64,000 bases of DNA from Williamsia muralis (lineage in GTDB: Bacteria; Actinomycetota; Actinomycetes; Mycobacteriales; Mycobacteriaceae), in contig NZ_PEBD01000008.1 in the NCBI RefSeq assembly GCF_002735905.1, positions 930,001 to 994,000 of the forward strand, given 5' to 3'. Both the position numbers and the translations under genes were made by a program. How positions within the stretch are numbered: the first letter of the stretch is position 1; each line of letters begins with the position of its first letter. Below the pieces are notes generated by a model. It was not told the DNA's origin and ran no database searches. It saw nothing but the letters and a program-made list of their open reading frames with translations. This document shows, one piece after another, positions 34,089 to 42,793 of this stretch.

Positions 34089-34919
34089 ATGAACACTGTG
34101 ATGGGCCGACGTGTCGGCTGGACCGTCATCAACCTGCTGGTTGTCCTCTACGCACTGATCCCGGTGCTGTGGATCATCAGCTTGTCGTTCAAGCCACCCG
34201 GCTCTGTCAAGGACGGCAAGTTCATCCCGACTTCCTGGACCTGGGAGAACTACACCAGCATCTTCGACACCAGTGCGTTCACCTCGGCGCTGATCAACTC
34301 GATCGGAATCGGGCTGATCACCACGGTGATCGCGGTGACCCTGGGCACGATGGCCGCCTACGCTGTTGCGCGGCTTGACTTCCCGGGCAAGAAGGCGCTG
34401 ATCGGCGCAGCCCTGCTGATCGCCATGTTCCCGCAGATCTCGCTGGTGACGCCGTTGTTCAACATCGAACGGCGTCTGGGGCTCTTCGACACCTGGGCCG
34501 GCCTGATCATCCCCTACATCACCTTCGCGCTGCCGCTGGCGATCTACACGTTGTCCGCGTTCTTCCGTGAGATCCCCTGGGAGCTGGAGAAAGCCGCGAA
34601 GATGGACGGTGCCACCCCGGCTCAGGCCTTCCGCAAGGTGATCGCGCCACTGGCCGCACCGGGCATCGTGACCGCTGCCATCCTCGTGTTCATCTTCGCC
34701 TGGAACGACCTGTTGCTGGCGATCTCGCTGACATCGACGGAGCGTTCGATCACCGCCCCGGTGGCGATTGCGAACTTCACCGGCAGCAGCCAGTTCGAAG
34801 AACCCACGGGATCCATCGCGGCTGCGGCCGTGGTCATCACGATCCCGATCATCATCTTTGTCCTCTTGTTCCAACGTCGTATCGTTGCCGGTTTGACCTC
34901 CGGCGCCGTGAAGGGATAG
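34089..34919 (+). CDS. sugB: Trehalose ABC transporter permease SugB
   Basis: A MalG-like permease of 276 residues with six helices and the EAA loop ([26 protein letters not shown]). It pairs with SugA, 7 bp upstream, and is followed by sugC after 3 bp, so all four genes share one message. Confidence 0.93.
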   Translation: MNTVMGRRVGWTVINLLVVLYALIPVLWIISLSFKPPGSVKDGKFIPTSWTWENYTSIFDTSAFTSALINSIGIGLITTVIAVTLGTMAAYAVARLDFPGKKALIGAALLIAMFPQISLVTPLFNIERRLGLFDTWAGLIIPYITFALPLAIYTLSAFFREIPWELEKAAKMDGATPAQAFRKVIAPLAAPGIVTAAILVFIFAWNDLLLAISLTSTERSITAPVAIANFTGSSQFEEPTGSIAAAAVVITIPIIIFVLLFQRRIVAGLTSGAVKG

Positions 34920-34922
34920 CCA

Positions 34923-36095
34923 ATGGCCGAAATCGTGCTGGACAAGGTGAGCAAGAAGTACCCCGACGGTTCTGTGGCCGTCAACGACGTCGACATCACC
35001 ATCGCCGACGGCGAGTTCATCATCTTGGTGGGCCCGTCGGGTTGTGGAAAGTCCACCACCCTCAACATGATCGCCGGTCTCGAGGACATCTCCTCCGGTG
35101 AACTCCGCATCGCCGGAGAACGGGTCAACGAGAAGGCGCCCAAGGACCGCGACATCGCGATGGTGTTCCAGTCCTACGCGCTGTACCCGCACATGACGGT
35201 GCGTGACAACATCGCGTTCCCGCTGACCCTGGCGAAGATGCCCAAGGCCGAGATCACCCAGAAGGTCGACGAGGCAGCACGCATCCTCGACCTCGGGCAG
35301 TACCTCGACCGCAAGCCGGCCAACCTCTCCGGTGGTCAGCGACAGCGGGTGGCCATGGGCCGCGCGATCGTACGCTCTCCCAAGGCGTTCCTGATGGACG
35401 AGCCGCTGTCGAACCTCGATGCGAAGCTGCGTGTGCAGACCCGTACCGAGATCGCTCAGCTGCAGCAGCGTCTCGGCACCACCACGGTCTACGTCACCCA
35501 CGACCAGACCGAGGCCATGACGCTCGGCGACCGGGTTGTGGTCCTGCGCGCCGGCCTGGTGCAGCAGATCGGTTCTCCGCAGGAGCTCTACAACCGGCCG
35601 TCGAACCTGTTCGTCGCCGGGTTCATCGGCTCGCCGGCCATGAACTTCCTGCCCGGGCGCCTCACCCAGAACGGCATCGAGACCGCGATCGGTGAGGTGG
35701 CGGTCAGCGATATGCGGCGAGTGGTGGAGAACGCCAAACATGCTCGCAGCAATGGTGAGGTGCTCATCGGCATCCGGCCGGAGCATTTCGAAGATGCCCG
35801 TCTGGTCGACCCGCTGGCCCGGTCCAAGGGAGCCACCTTCACCGTGCAGATCAGCGTGCTCGAGTCGATGGGCTCGGACAACTACGCCCACTTCACCGTC
35901 GAGGGCGGCCAGTCGTCCGCCAAGGCGCTGGCGGACATCGCGGCGGACGCCGGTGCGCAGATGGGTAGCGGCCAACTGATCGCCCGCCTCTCACCGGAGT
36001 CCAACATCGGCAAAGGGCAGCAGGCAGAGCTGTTCTACGACACCTCCAAGGTGTCGGTGTTCGACCAGGCGAGCGGTCACAACCTCAGCCTGTAG
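34923..36095 (+). CDS. sugC: Trehalose ABC transporter ATPase SugC
   Basis: A MalK-type ATPase of 390 residues: Walker A GPSGCGKST, signature NLSGGQRQRVAMGRAIV, Walker B AFLMDEPLSNLDAKL, then a C-terminal OB-fold regulatory domain (VLIGIRPEHFEDARL). It drives the LpqY-SugAB importer. A long hairpin follows its stop. Confidence 0.94.
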   Translation: MAEIVLDKVSKKYPDGSVAVNDVDITIADGEFIILVGPSGCGKSTTLNMIAGLEDISSGELRIAGERVNEKAPKDRDIAMVFQSYALYPHMTVRDNIAFPLTLAKMPKAEITQKVDEAARILDLGQYLDRKPANLSGGQRQRVAMGRAIVRSPKAFLMDEPLSNLDAKLRVQTRTEIAQLQQRLGTTTVYVTHDQTEAMTLGDRVVVLRAGLVQQIGSPQELYNRPSNLFVAGFIGSPAMNFLPGRLTQNGIETAIGEVAVSDMRRVVENAKHARSNGEVLIGIRPEHFEDARLVDPLARSKGATFTVQISVLESMGSDNYAHFTVEGGQSSAKALADIAADAGAQMGSGQLIARLSPESNIGKGQQAELFYDTSKVSVFDQASGHNLSL

Positions 36096-36112
36096 TAATA
36101 CCGATCGACAGC

Positions 36113-36142
36113 CGAGCCCGGCGGGTGATCCCGCCGGGCTCG
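36113..36142. terminator. Strong hairpin between sugC and the convergent gene
   Basis: A perfect 13-bp stem (36113-36125 with 36130-36142) and loop TGAT, very GC-rich (GAGCCCGGCGGG in the left arm). It lies 17 bp after the sugC stop and 58 bp before the stop of the minus-strand ParB-like gene, so it can terminate both sides. No T tract. Confidence 0.75.
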
Positions 36143-36200
36143 CTGCGATGTGGATGCGGGTAAATGCGTTGTGGACAGGGCGCGCGGGCCACGCGTGCGA

Positions 36201-37064
36201 TCAGGTCGACTTACGCCTGCGACGGGAATGTTCACGCAGTTCGTCGATGATCGCTTCGTCCCAGATGTGCTTGCGTACCAAGCGATATCGTTCCGACGCC
36301 AGCCACAGATAGAGCTCGGCGTCGCTCGTCACCTCGGGGAGTATCTCGGCACGCCGAGCCATCCGCACCACCGGCAGGAACTCCTCGCCGAACCACCGAC
36401 GGGCGACCTCGACCCGGCTCAGAAACGTGCCGGTCTCCTGGCTGAGCCGAAACCCCCACGCCTCCACGTTCTCGGCGCATTCGGCGTAGTCGAAGGGGTC
36501 CTCGAACGAAATGGCCTCGCGTTGCTTGCCTTCCAGCGGGACCCGGGACATGAACAGGCGCCGATGGTCCTTGAGTACAAGATCGGATCGAGCGGTGATG
36601 CCTTCGGGGGAGATGCGGGTGTGGATCACGGTCACGTACGCGTCGATGGTCGTGAAATGTCGTGAGATCGCGATCGAGACGCGGTGGTGCCCGTCGATGA
36701 CGAAGTGCATGTCGCCGATGCGGTAGAGCTGCACCGGCGGTACGGATTCACCGCGCCGCTGGGCGGTGGCAAGGCGCTGCCAGCGTTCGCGTACGCGGGC
36801 CGACGTGGGCCGGAAGTAGCGGTCGAAGTCGCGGGTGCGGTCCACGCTGCCGACGATCGTGGAAACCTCGACCACGGTGAGCCCGAGGAATGTCTCGCCC
36901 GTCTTACCCAGGGCCGCAACGACTTCGTCGAACGGCAGGACCGTGTTGACGTCTGCGGGTTGTCGGGTGAGCCAGGCCGACAGACGCGCGAGCTCGGCTC
37001 GTCTGCGTTGCCTGCTGAAGTCGTTCTCGGCGTCGGCGCTCGGAAACCCGGTGTCACGCGCCAT
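36201..37064 (-). CDS. ParB-like nuclease-domain protein
   Basis: A 287-residue protein with the ParB/sulfiredoxin N-domain signature (YRIGDMHFVIDGHHRVSIA) preceded by the RWQRLATAQ helix. It is not the chromosome-partition ParB: no parS-type helix-turn-helix or parA neighbour. The C-terminal half is helical and charged. It overlaps the metallophosphoesterase gene by 11 nt and follows it on the same message. Its target is unknown; a nucleotide- or nucleic-acid-linked role is only suggested by the fold. Confidence 0.72.
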   Translation of the reverse strand: MARDTGFPSADAENDFSRQRRRAELARLSAWLTRQPADVNTVLPFDEVVAALGKTGETFLGLTVVEVSTIVGSVDRTRDFDRYFRPTSARVRERWQRLATAQRRGESVPPVQLYRIGDMHFVIDGHHRVSIAISRHFTTIDAYVTVIHTRISPEGITARSDLVLKDHRRLFMSRVPLEGKQREAISFEDPFDYAECAENVEAWGFRLSQETGTFLSRVEVARRWFGEEFLPVVRMARRAEILPEVTSDAELYLWLASERYRLVRKHIWDEAIIDELREHSRRRRKST

Positions 37065-37785
37065 GGCGTCTCCGGTGTAACCGGATCCCGGTTCCGCCGG
37101 GCTCGATGTCGAACAGGCAGTAGCCGACGGTGTTCAGCGAGAGTGTGCTGCGGCGCAGGGTCTTGCCGGGGATCGTCTTGAGCAGGATGGTGTGATCCAT
37201 CGGGGTCTGGCCGTGGGGGTGGATGTGACCATGTAGCAGGAGCTGAGGACGCAACCGGTAGACCAGCGGGAGAAAACAGCGGAATCCGCGATGTGGGCCG
37301 TCTTCGGCGTCCCCGATGCCGCGCGCCGGACTGTGCGTGAGCAGGATGTCGACAGCCGATTTCCCGGGCATCATCCGATACGCGAAGCGGCGCAAGGCCA
37401 GTCGATTGGCCCGTTGACGCTGGGTCGCCTCCCGGTACTGATTGGGGCCGTCGTTGTAGCGGATACAGCCACCCAGTCCGGCAATGCGCACACCGGCCAC
37501 CGTGACGATACGGCCGTCGGCGTTCACCGCGCCCTCGGGTCCCGGATCGCGGACCGGCAATCCGGCCTCGGTCCAGCCCGCCCGGGTCTTCTTGAAGCCG
37601 GACAGGTCCCGGTCGTGGTTGCCGGGTACGAACACGCACGGAACACCGAAATGGGCCATGAGCTTCTCGAGATAGTCGAAGGGCAGGTCACCGGCAGCGA
37701 CGATCAGGTCGGGCGCCAACTCCTCGGCAACCCCGTAGTAGAGGCTGTCGACGACCTCGTCCGATACCGAAAGCACACGCACCAC
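37054..37785 (-). CDS. Metallophosphoesterase
   Basis: A 243-residue calcineurin-like phosphoesterase with GDLP, VPGNHDRD, LLTHSPARGIGD and LLHGHIHPHG. The first metal motif is SDEVVD instead of the usual Asp-x-His, so one ligand differs. The substrate is unknown. GTG 37785 lies exactly 7 nt after -10 TAGGGT, making a leaderless message; the ParB-like gene follows with an 11-nt overlap. It is divergent from the SUFU-domain gene. Confidence 0.87.
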   Translation of the reverse strand: MVRVLSVSDEVVDSLYYGVAEELAPDLIVAAGDLPFDYLEKLMAHFGVPCVFVPGNHDRDLSGFKKTRAGWTEAGLPVRDPGPEGAVNADGRIVTVAGVRIAGLGGCIRYNDGPNQYREATQRQRANRLALRRFAYRMMPGKSAVDILLTHSPARGIGDAEDGPHRGFRCFLPLVYRLRPQLLLHGHIHPHGQTPMDHTILLKTIPGKTLRRSTLSLNTVGYCLFDIEPGGTGIRLHRRRHGA

Positions 37786-37792
37786 GTGTTCG

Positions 37793-37798
37793 ACCCTA
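37793..37798 (-). promoter_or_regulatory. -10 element of the metallophosphoesterase operon
   Basis: Minus-strand TAGGGT ends 7 nt before GTG 37785, predicting a leaderless transcript. Confidence 0.5.
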
Positions 37799-37855
37799 GA
37801 CGCGGCCGGGTGATGACGCGCCGAAGACCGCGATTACGGGCCAGATGAGGGGGAT

Positions 37856-37861
37856 TACCCT
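37856..37861 (+). promoter_or_regulatory. -10 element of the SUFU-domain gene
   Basis: TACCCT ends 6 nt before GTG 37868; with the facing -10 at 37793-37798 it makes a compact divergent pair of leaderless promoters in an 82-bp gap. Confidence 0.45.
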
Positions 37862-37867
37862 GGGCGT

Positions 37868-38479
37868 GTGAGCGAGTCGGAGTCGTCGGTGATCGATCGG
37901 GTGGCGGCGCACCTGCGTGAGATGTTCGACGACGTCGAACCCCAGCGGGCGTCGGTCACCTTCCTCGGGCTCGAATCGATTGACGTCCTTCGGTTTTCGA
38001 TCGTGCCGGGCAGCGTGGCTTACGTGTCGCTCGGCTGCAGCCGGCATCCGATGGGGGAACCGGACCAGCTGATCGTGGATCCGACGGCGGGACCCCGTGC
38101 GGAGGTGGTGATCCGGATGCGTCTGTCCGATGCCTCAGCCCGTTCCACACAGCTGCGCGGGCTGCACCGCACGGTCGCGATGCTGGCCGCGGCGCCGGCG
38201 GTGGAAGGGTTGGTCTTGACCGCCGATGCGCTGATCGATCTCGGCGAGCCGCTGTGGGAAGGGGCGACCTTCACAGCCGTCGTACTCGAGGACGACACGA
38301 TCGCGCCGTGCGAGATACCCGGTGACCTCGAAGACGTGCAATTCTTCCGGGCGATCCCCGTCACGGCAAACGAGGCGGCGTGGGTCCGGCTCAAGGGTGT
38401 GGACGCACTCCGCGCAGCATGGGCCGAAGCGGGGATCGACGTGAACGACCCGGTCAGGGCAGGCGCCACCATCGGTTGA
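37868..38479 (+). CDS. Suppressor-of-fused (SUFU) domain protein
   Basis: A 203-residue cytoplasmic protein with the bacterial SUFU-like fold: YVSLGCSRHPMGEPDQLIVDPTAGPRAEVVIRM and QFFRAIPVTANEAAWVRLKG are typical. In bacteria such proteins are often immunity-like or of unknown role; no toxin gene adjoins here, so immunity is not supported. It stands between the divergent metallophosphoesterase and the convergent corA, 27 bp away. Confidence 0.75.
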   Translation: MSESESSVIDRVAAHLREMFDDVEPQRASVTFLGLESIDVLRFSIVPGSVAYVSLGCSRHPMGEPDQLIVDPTAGPRAEVVIRMRLSDASARSTQLRGLHRTVAMLAAAPAVEGLVLTADALIDLGEPLWEGATFTAVVLEDDTIAPCEIPGDLEDVQFFRAIPVTANEAAWVRLKGVDALRAAWAEAGIDVNDPVRAGATIG

Positions 38480-38506
38480 CCGTCGGCCAACGGGCGCGGC
38501 TCATGG

Positions 38507-39574
38507 TCACAGCCAGTGATTGCGCCGGAACGTCCGCCAGAGTCCCACGCAGATCGTGGCCAGCAACGTCAGCACCACGAAGTAGCCGTACTTCCAGTGC
38601 AATTCCGGGATGTTGTCGAAGTTCATCCCGTAGATACCCGCGATCATCGTGGGCACCGACGCGATCGCCACCCATGCCGAGATCTTGCGCATGTCGGTGT
38701 TCTGCTGGATACCGACCTTGGCCAATGCGGCGTCGATCAGCGATGTCAGGACCTCGTCATAACTCGCGATCCGCTCGTTGACGCTGGTGTGATGGTCCTG
38801 CACGTCGCGGAAATAGCGCCGTACCTCTTTGGGGATCAGCTTGTCCTCGGACGAGGTGAGCCGGCGCAGTGCCGCGTCGAGGGGGTCCACGGCCCGGCGC
38901 AACTCCATGACCTCACGCTTGAGGAGGTAGACGGGTTCGATCTCGATCCGGCGGCCGGGCGAGAAGACGTTCTCTTCGAGCGCATCGACGTCGAACTCCA
39001 CGGCCGTGGTGACGTCGACATAGGTGTCGACCACATGGTCGGCCACGGCATGCATCACCGCGGTGGGCCCCAGAGCCAGGCGCTCGGGAAGTTCCTCGAG
39101 TTGCTTGCGAACCCCCGAGAGCCCCGTGTGGTCACCGTGGCGCACCGTGATCACGAACTCGTTGCCCGCCATCACCATGATCTCGCCGGTCTCGACTACC
39201 TCGTTCGCCACCTGTAGAGATTCGTGGGCAACGTATTTGACGGTCTTCAGTACCAGGAACAACGTGTTGTCGTATTGCTCGAGTTTCGGCCGCTGATGGG
39301 CTTGCACAGCGTCTTCGACCATCAGTTCGTGCAGGCCGAACGTGTTGGCCACCCCTTCCATCTGCCGACTGTCGGGGGAGTGCAGACCCACCCACACGTA
39401 GCCCCGCCCGGTGGAGCGCACCTCGTCGAGGGCGTGACTGAACGTGCGCAGCCCGGGCAGACGTTTGCCGTCGACGTACACCGCACAATCGACGACTGCA
39501 CGTGACGGCGGGATGGGCACCCTGGCGGAGGGTTTGCCCGGTGTGCTGGTACGCAGATGCGGCCGTGGCGGCAT
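38507..39574 (-). CDS. corA: CorA magnesium/cobalt channel
   Basis: A 355-residue CorA: a large cytoplasmic domain, the long stalk helix, and two C-terminal helices with the pore signature YGMNFDNIPEL and a short basic tail. It takes up magnesium as a pentamer. GGGAGGT precedes the ATG. It corresponds to Rv1239c, which also follows lpqY-sugABC in M. tuberculosis. Confidence 0.94.
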   Translation of the reverse strand: MPPRPHLRTSTPGKPSARVPIPPSRAVVDCAVYVDGKRLPGLRTFSHALDEVRSTGRGYVWVGLHSPDSRQMEGVANTFGLHELMVEDAVQAHQRPKLEQYDNTLFLVLKTVKYVAHESLQVANEVVETGEIMVMAGNEFVITVRHGDHTGLSGVRKQLEELPERLALGPTAVMHAVADHVVDTYVDVTTAVEFDVDALEENVFSPGRRIEIEPVYLLKREVMELRRAVDPLDAALRRLTSSEDKLIPKEVRRYFRDVQDHHTSVNERIASYDEVLTSLIDAALAKVGIQQNTDMRKISAWVAIASVPTMIAGIYGMNFDNIPELHWKYGYFVVLTLLATICVGLWRTFRRNHWL

Positions 39575-39738
39575 GGCACCTCCCTTGTCTGTGCGTGGCG
39601 AAAGTCCACCGGGGATGCTACGCCCGGAACCGTGGCGGCCGAAGATTCCGGCGGCTGCGCGGGGCCCCGGCGGCAGGATTGCGTCTGGATCATCGGTGCT
39701 GGTTGATGTCGAATCGGTGGAGTGCGGGCTGCGAACAC

Positions 39739-39808
39739 GTCACGACCACACGTGACAACCTCACGACTACCAGGTATGGCCGTGAGAGCTTTTGGGTTGA
39801 AGTAGCGT
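39739..39808 (+). promoter_or_regulatory. Malic enzyme promoter with overlapping inverted repeats
   Basis: GTCACG-N6-CGTGAC (39739-39756) overlaps CGTGA-N5-TCACG (39751-39765), giving three half-sites about 45 bp upstream of the -10 TAGCGT (39803-39808), which ends 7 nt before GTG 39816. The N5 spacing differs from the CRP N6 consensus. Confidence 0.42.
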
Positions 39809-39815
39809 GATCGGC

Positions 39816-41009
39816 GTGACTGACCTGATGGGCAGTGAACTGCCCGCCCCCGACGCCGATGCATCGACAATCACCCGCGACGAGATCTTCGCCGGCCATG
39901 AGGGTGGCAAATTGTCCGTAGGTATCACCTCACCGCTCGACACCAAGCGTGCTCTGTCGATCGCCTACACACCCGGCGTCGCCGAGGTGTCCCGCGCCAT
40001 CGCCGCCGACCCCGAACTGGCCCGGCGCTACACCTGGACCAATCGTCTCGTGGCGGTGGTCAGCGACGGCAGTGCGGTGCTGGGGCTCGGTGACATCGGT
40101 CCGAGTGCCTCCCTGCCCGTCATGGAGGGCAAGTCGGCGCTGTTCAAGAACTTCGCCGGGCTCGACTCGATCCCCCTGGTGCTCAGCACCAAGGACCCCG
40201 ACGAGATCGTCGAGACGCTGATCCGCCTGCGGCACTCCTTCGGTGCGGTGAACCTCGAAGACATTTCGGCCCCGCGGTGTTTCGAGATCGAGAAGCGGGT
40301 GATCGAAGCCCTTGACTGTCCGGTCATGCACGACGACCAGCACGGCACCGCCATCGTGGTGCTCGCCGCGCTGAAGGCGGCGACCAAGCTGCTGAAGAAG
40401 GACCGCAGTGCCCTCAAGATCGTCATCTCGGGGTGCGGCGCTGCCGGCGTGGCCTGCGCGAACATCCTGCTCGCCGACGGCATCGCCGACGTCACGGTGA
40501 TCGACAGCAAGGGGATCGTGCACAGTGGCCGCGACAACCTGCACGACGTCAAGGTCGACATGGCCGGGCGCACCAATCCCGACGGCAGGACCGGTTCGTT
40601 GTCGGACGCTCTCGTCGATGCCGATGTGTTTGTGGGGGTGAGTGCCGGAAAGGTGCCCGAGGAGGCCCTCGCGACGATGAACTCCGACGCGATCATCTTC
40701 GCTCTGTCCAATCCTGATCCCGAGGTCCATCCGGACGTCGCACGCAAGTACGCGGCAGTGGTCGCCACGGGCCGCAGTGACTTCCCGAACCAGATCAACA
40801 ATGTGCTGGCCTTCCCCGGAGTGTTCCGTGGAGCGCTCGATGCGGGCGCTCTACGCATCACCGAAGAGATGAAGTTGGCCGCCGCCGACGCGATCGTCGC
40901 AGTCCTCGGCGATGACCTGTCCGCAGAGATGATCGTGCCGAGCCCGCTGGACCCCCGAGTGGCACCCGCGGTCGCCGACGCTGTTGCCAGGGTGGCCAAG
41001 CAAGGGTGA
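39816..41009 (+). CDS. NAD(P)-dependent malic enzyme
   Basis: Oxidative decarboxylation of malate to pyruvate. The 397-residue short bacterial type shows the malate/metal region (YTPGVAEV, GLGDIGPSASLPVMEGKSALF, VMHDDQHGTAIV) and the Rossmann dinucleotide motif SGCGAAGVACANIL; the adenine-binding loop has VTVIDSKG with Asp at the strand end, favouring NAD. GTG 39816 is chosen for its leaderless -10; GTG 39807 is also open. It is distinct from the longer M. tuberculosis Mez. Confidence 0.92.
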   Translation: MTDLMGSELPAPDADASTITRDEIFAGHEGGKLSVGITSPLDTKRALSIAYTPGVAEVSRAIAADPELARRYTWTNRLVAVVSDGSAVLGLGDIGPSASLPVMEGKSALFKNFAGLDSIPLVLSTKDPDEIVETLIRLRHSFGAVNLEDISAPRCFEIEKRVIEALDCPVMHDDQHGTAIVVLAALKAATKLLKKDRSALKIVISGCGAAGVACANILLADGIADVTVIDSKGIVHSGRDNLHDVKVDMAGRTNPDGRTGSLSDALVDADVFVGVSAGKVPEEALATMNSDAIIFALSNPDPEVHPDVARKYAAVVATGRSDFPNQINNVLAFPGVFRGALDAGALRITEEMKLAAADAIVAVLGDDLSAEMIVPSPLDPRVAPAVADAVARVAKQG

Positions 41010-41884
41010 ATTCCGCTCTACTGCAGTACATTCGACGAGTTGCGCCGGTCCTGGTGGTGGCCTGCGCGCTGATGGTCTCCGGTTGTTCGGACCCGGGGCC
41101 GGCGCCGCAGGAACTGGTGATGGGATCGACGGCCGATACGGCGAGTCGAGTTGCCACAGCCATCTATGCGGGAGCTCTTCGCGGGGCAGGGGCGGCAGTC
41201 TCGGACGAACATCCGGTGGCCGACTACGGTGGCCTGCTCGACCAGATGGACAACCGCACAGTGGATCTGTTCCCGGCGTGGTCCGGGGAATTGCTGGCAC
41301 AGCTCGATCCGGGGGCATCGGGACGCACCTCGGAGGACGTCTACAACCAGCTCAATCAGGCACTACCGCAAGGTGTCTCGGCGGGCGATGCCACCACTGT
41401 GCAGAACAAGCCGCTGGTGTTCGTGTCCAGCTACCTTGCGGCCACGGCCGACATCGATGAACTCGCAGAGTGCCCCGCGCTCCCGGCAGGGCTGCCGCTT
41501 GTCACCGTGGTGGAACCAGCGCCGCAGACGGTCAGCGACTTGGCCGGAGCGGGATGCGCTTTCGGTCCCGCTCGGGTGATGGATGCGCAGGCGGCGGTCG
41601 CGGAAGTGGCCGCGGGCCGCGCCGCAGGGTTGTTCTCGGCATTGGGTGTGGTGGCCGACGACGCCGGACTCCAGGGTCTCGACGACGGCAACGACGCGAT
41701 GCGGGCGCAGGACCTGGTGCCGATCTTCCGCACCGCTGCCCTCAGCCGCACCTTGTTCCGTGCCATGAACAAGGTTGCGGGCGAGTTGACCACCGCCGAC
41801 CTGACCACCATGGCGGCCGAGGTCGACGGTGGTGCGGAGCTATCCGGCGTTGCGACCCGCTGGCTCGGCGAGCACAGCCTGTGA
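41006..41884 (+). CDS. lpqZ: Substrate-binding lipoprotein LpqZ
   Basis: A 292-residue lipoprotein with signal helix and lipobox VSGC (Cys27). The mature part is an OpuAC/glycine-betaine-type binding protein (MGSTADTASRVATAIYAGAL, DLFPAWSGELLAQLDPG), similar to Rv1244. No ABC partner genes are nearby. The GTG overlaps the malic enzyme stop by 4 nt. Its last 45 bp overlap the end of the convergent hydrolase gene. The ligand is unknown. Confidence 0.85.
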   Translation: MNSALLQYIRRVAPVLVVACALMVSGCSDPGPAPQELVMGSTADTASRVATAIYAGALRGAGAAVSDEHPVADYGGLLDQMDNRTVDLFPAWSGELLAQLDPGASGRTSEDVYNQLNQALPQGVSAGDATTVQNKPLVFVSSYLAATADIDELAECPALPAGLPLVTVVEPAPQTVSDLAGAGCAFGPARVMDAQAAVAEVAAGRAAGLFSALGVVADDAGLQGLDDGNDAMRAQDLVPIFRTAALSRTLFRAMNKVAGELTTADLTTMAAEVDGGAELSGVATRWLGEHSL

Positions 41885-42781
41885 GTACCGCAGCCGGTCA
41901 CCGAGGAATCGACCCAGGTCGTCGACTGCGGCAGCAGCCTCGGTCACCAGCGGCGCCGCGGTGTGCGCCACGTGCCACAGCGGACCGAGGTCGGATGCGG
42001 TGACGTCGACCCCTGCCTCACGCAGGGAGGCGACGAACTCGGTGACCTGCTCGAGCAACAGTTCACGTTGGCCGATCTGGACCAGGGTGGGCGGCAGCCC
42101 CTCCAAAGATCCGACGGCCGGCGCATACCGGGGATCGGTGGGATCGCCGTCTCCGAGATAGGCGGCTGCGCCCTGACGCGACCACTCGAGGTTCACGACG
42201 ATGTCGGTGCCGAGATCCTCCGACACCCCGGCAGGGTTCACCCACGGTGAGATCAGACCGAGCGCCGCGGGGGTGACCCCGTGCTCGTCGATCAACACCC
42301 TCGCCGTGGCCACGCTGAGCCCGCCGCCTGCCGAATCGCCTGCGATCGCCACGGACTCGGGACTGTATCCGCGTTCGAGCAGGGCGAGGTAGGCGGCAAC
42401 CGAGTCATCGACCGCGGCGGGCATCGGATGCTCGGGTGCAAGCCGGTAGTCGAGGGCATAGACCTCGGCGCCCGCGGCCCGCGCGAGCGTGGTGGTCAGC
42501 GCCCGGTGGGTGGTCGGGGACCCGACGATGTAGGCACCACCGTGCAGATACAGCACCGCCCGACCGTGTTCGGTGGCCCCGACACTGACCCGCTCGGCAG
42601 TCCGATCGCCCAGGGTCACCGACCGGATCACCGAGTGAGGCACCCTCGGCAACAGCAACGTACTCATCTCCAGCAGCTTGCGCTGGGTCTGCGGCGACCA
42701 CCGCGAATTGAGGGTGAGTGCGAACAGCGGACGGAAGATCAGTTCACCGGCCGGGACCGACAGGAATGGTTTCAGTTCCAT
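41840..42781 (-). CDS. Alpha/beta hydrolase, HSL/LipR type
   Basis: A 313-residue esterase of the hormone-sensitive-lipase family: oxyanion HGGAYIVGS, nucleophile GDSAGG, and the His region GPLWHVAHTA. It follows the SDR and Baeyer-Villiger genes on one message; a hydrolase for the ester made by the monooxygenase is the obvious role. It resembles LipR of the M. tuberculosis mymA operon. The tail runs 45 bp into the convergent lpqZ. Confidence 0.88.
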   Translation of the reverse strand: MELKPFLSVPAGELIFRPLFALTLNSRWSPQTQRKLLEMSTLLLPRVPHSVIRSVTLGDRTAERVSVGATEHGRAVLYLHGGAYIVGSPTTHRALTTTLARAAGAEVYALDYRLAPEHPMPAAVDDSVAAYLALLERGYSPESVAIAGDSAGGGLSVATARVLIDEHGVTPAALGLISPWVNPAGVSEDLGTDIVVNLEWSRQGAAAYLGDGDPTDPRYAPAVGSLEGLPPTLVQIGQRELLLEQVTEFVASLREAGVDVTASDLGPLWHVAHTAAPLVTEAAAAVDDLGRFLGDRLRYSQAVLAEPAGRNAG

Positions 42782-42793
42782 GATCGCCAGGGG

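Noticed and set aside
34032-35975. 647-codon open frame antisense to sugB and sugC
   Set aside because: Long antisense frames are expected at this GC content; the His/Arg/Gly-rich translation resembles no protein, and sugB/sugC are unambiguous.
36201-37064. Chromosome-partition ParB
   Set aside because: Only the ParB/Srx N-domain signature is present; no central helix-turn-helix, no parA neighbour and no parS-like sites were seen.
37868-38479. SUFU-domain protein as the immunity part of a toxin system
   Set aside because: SUFU proteins can be immunity proteins, but no toxin, secretion signal or polymorphic-toxin repeat is encoded nearby.
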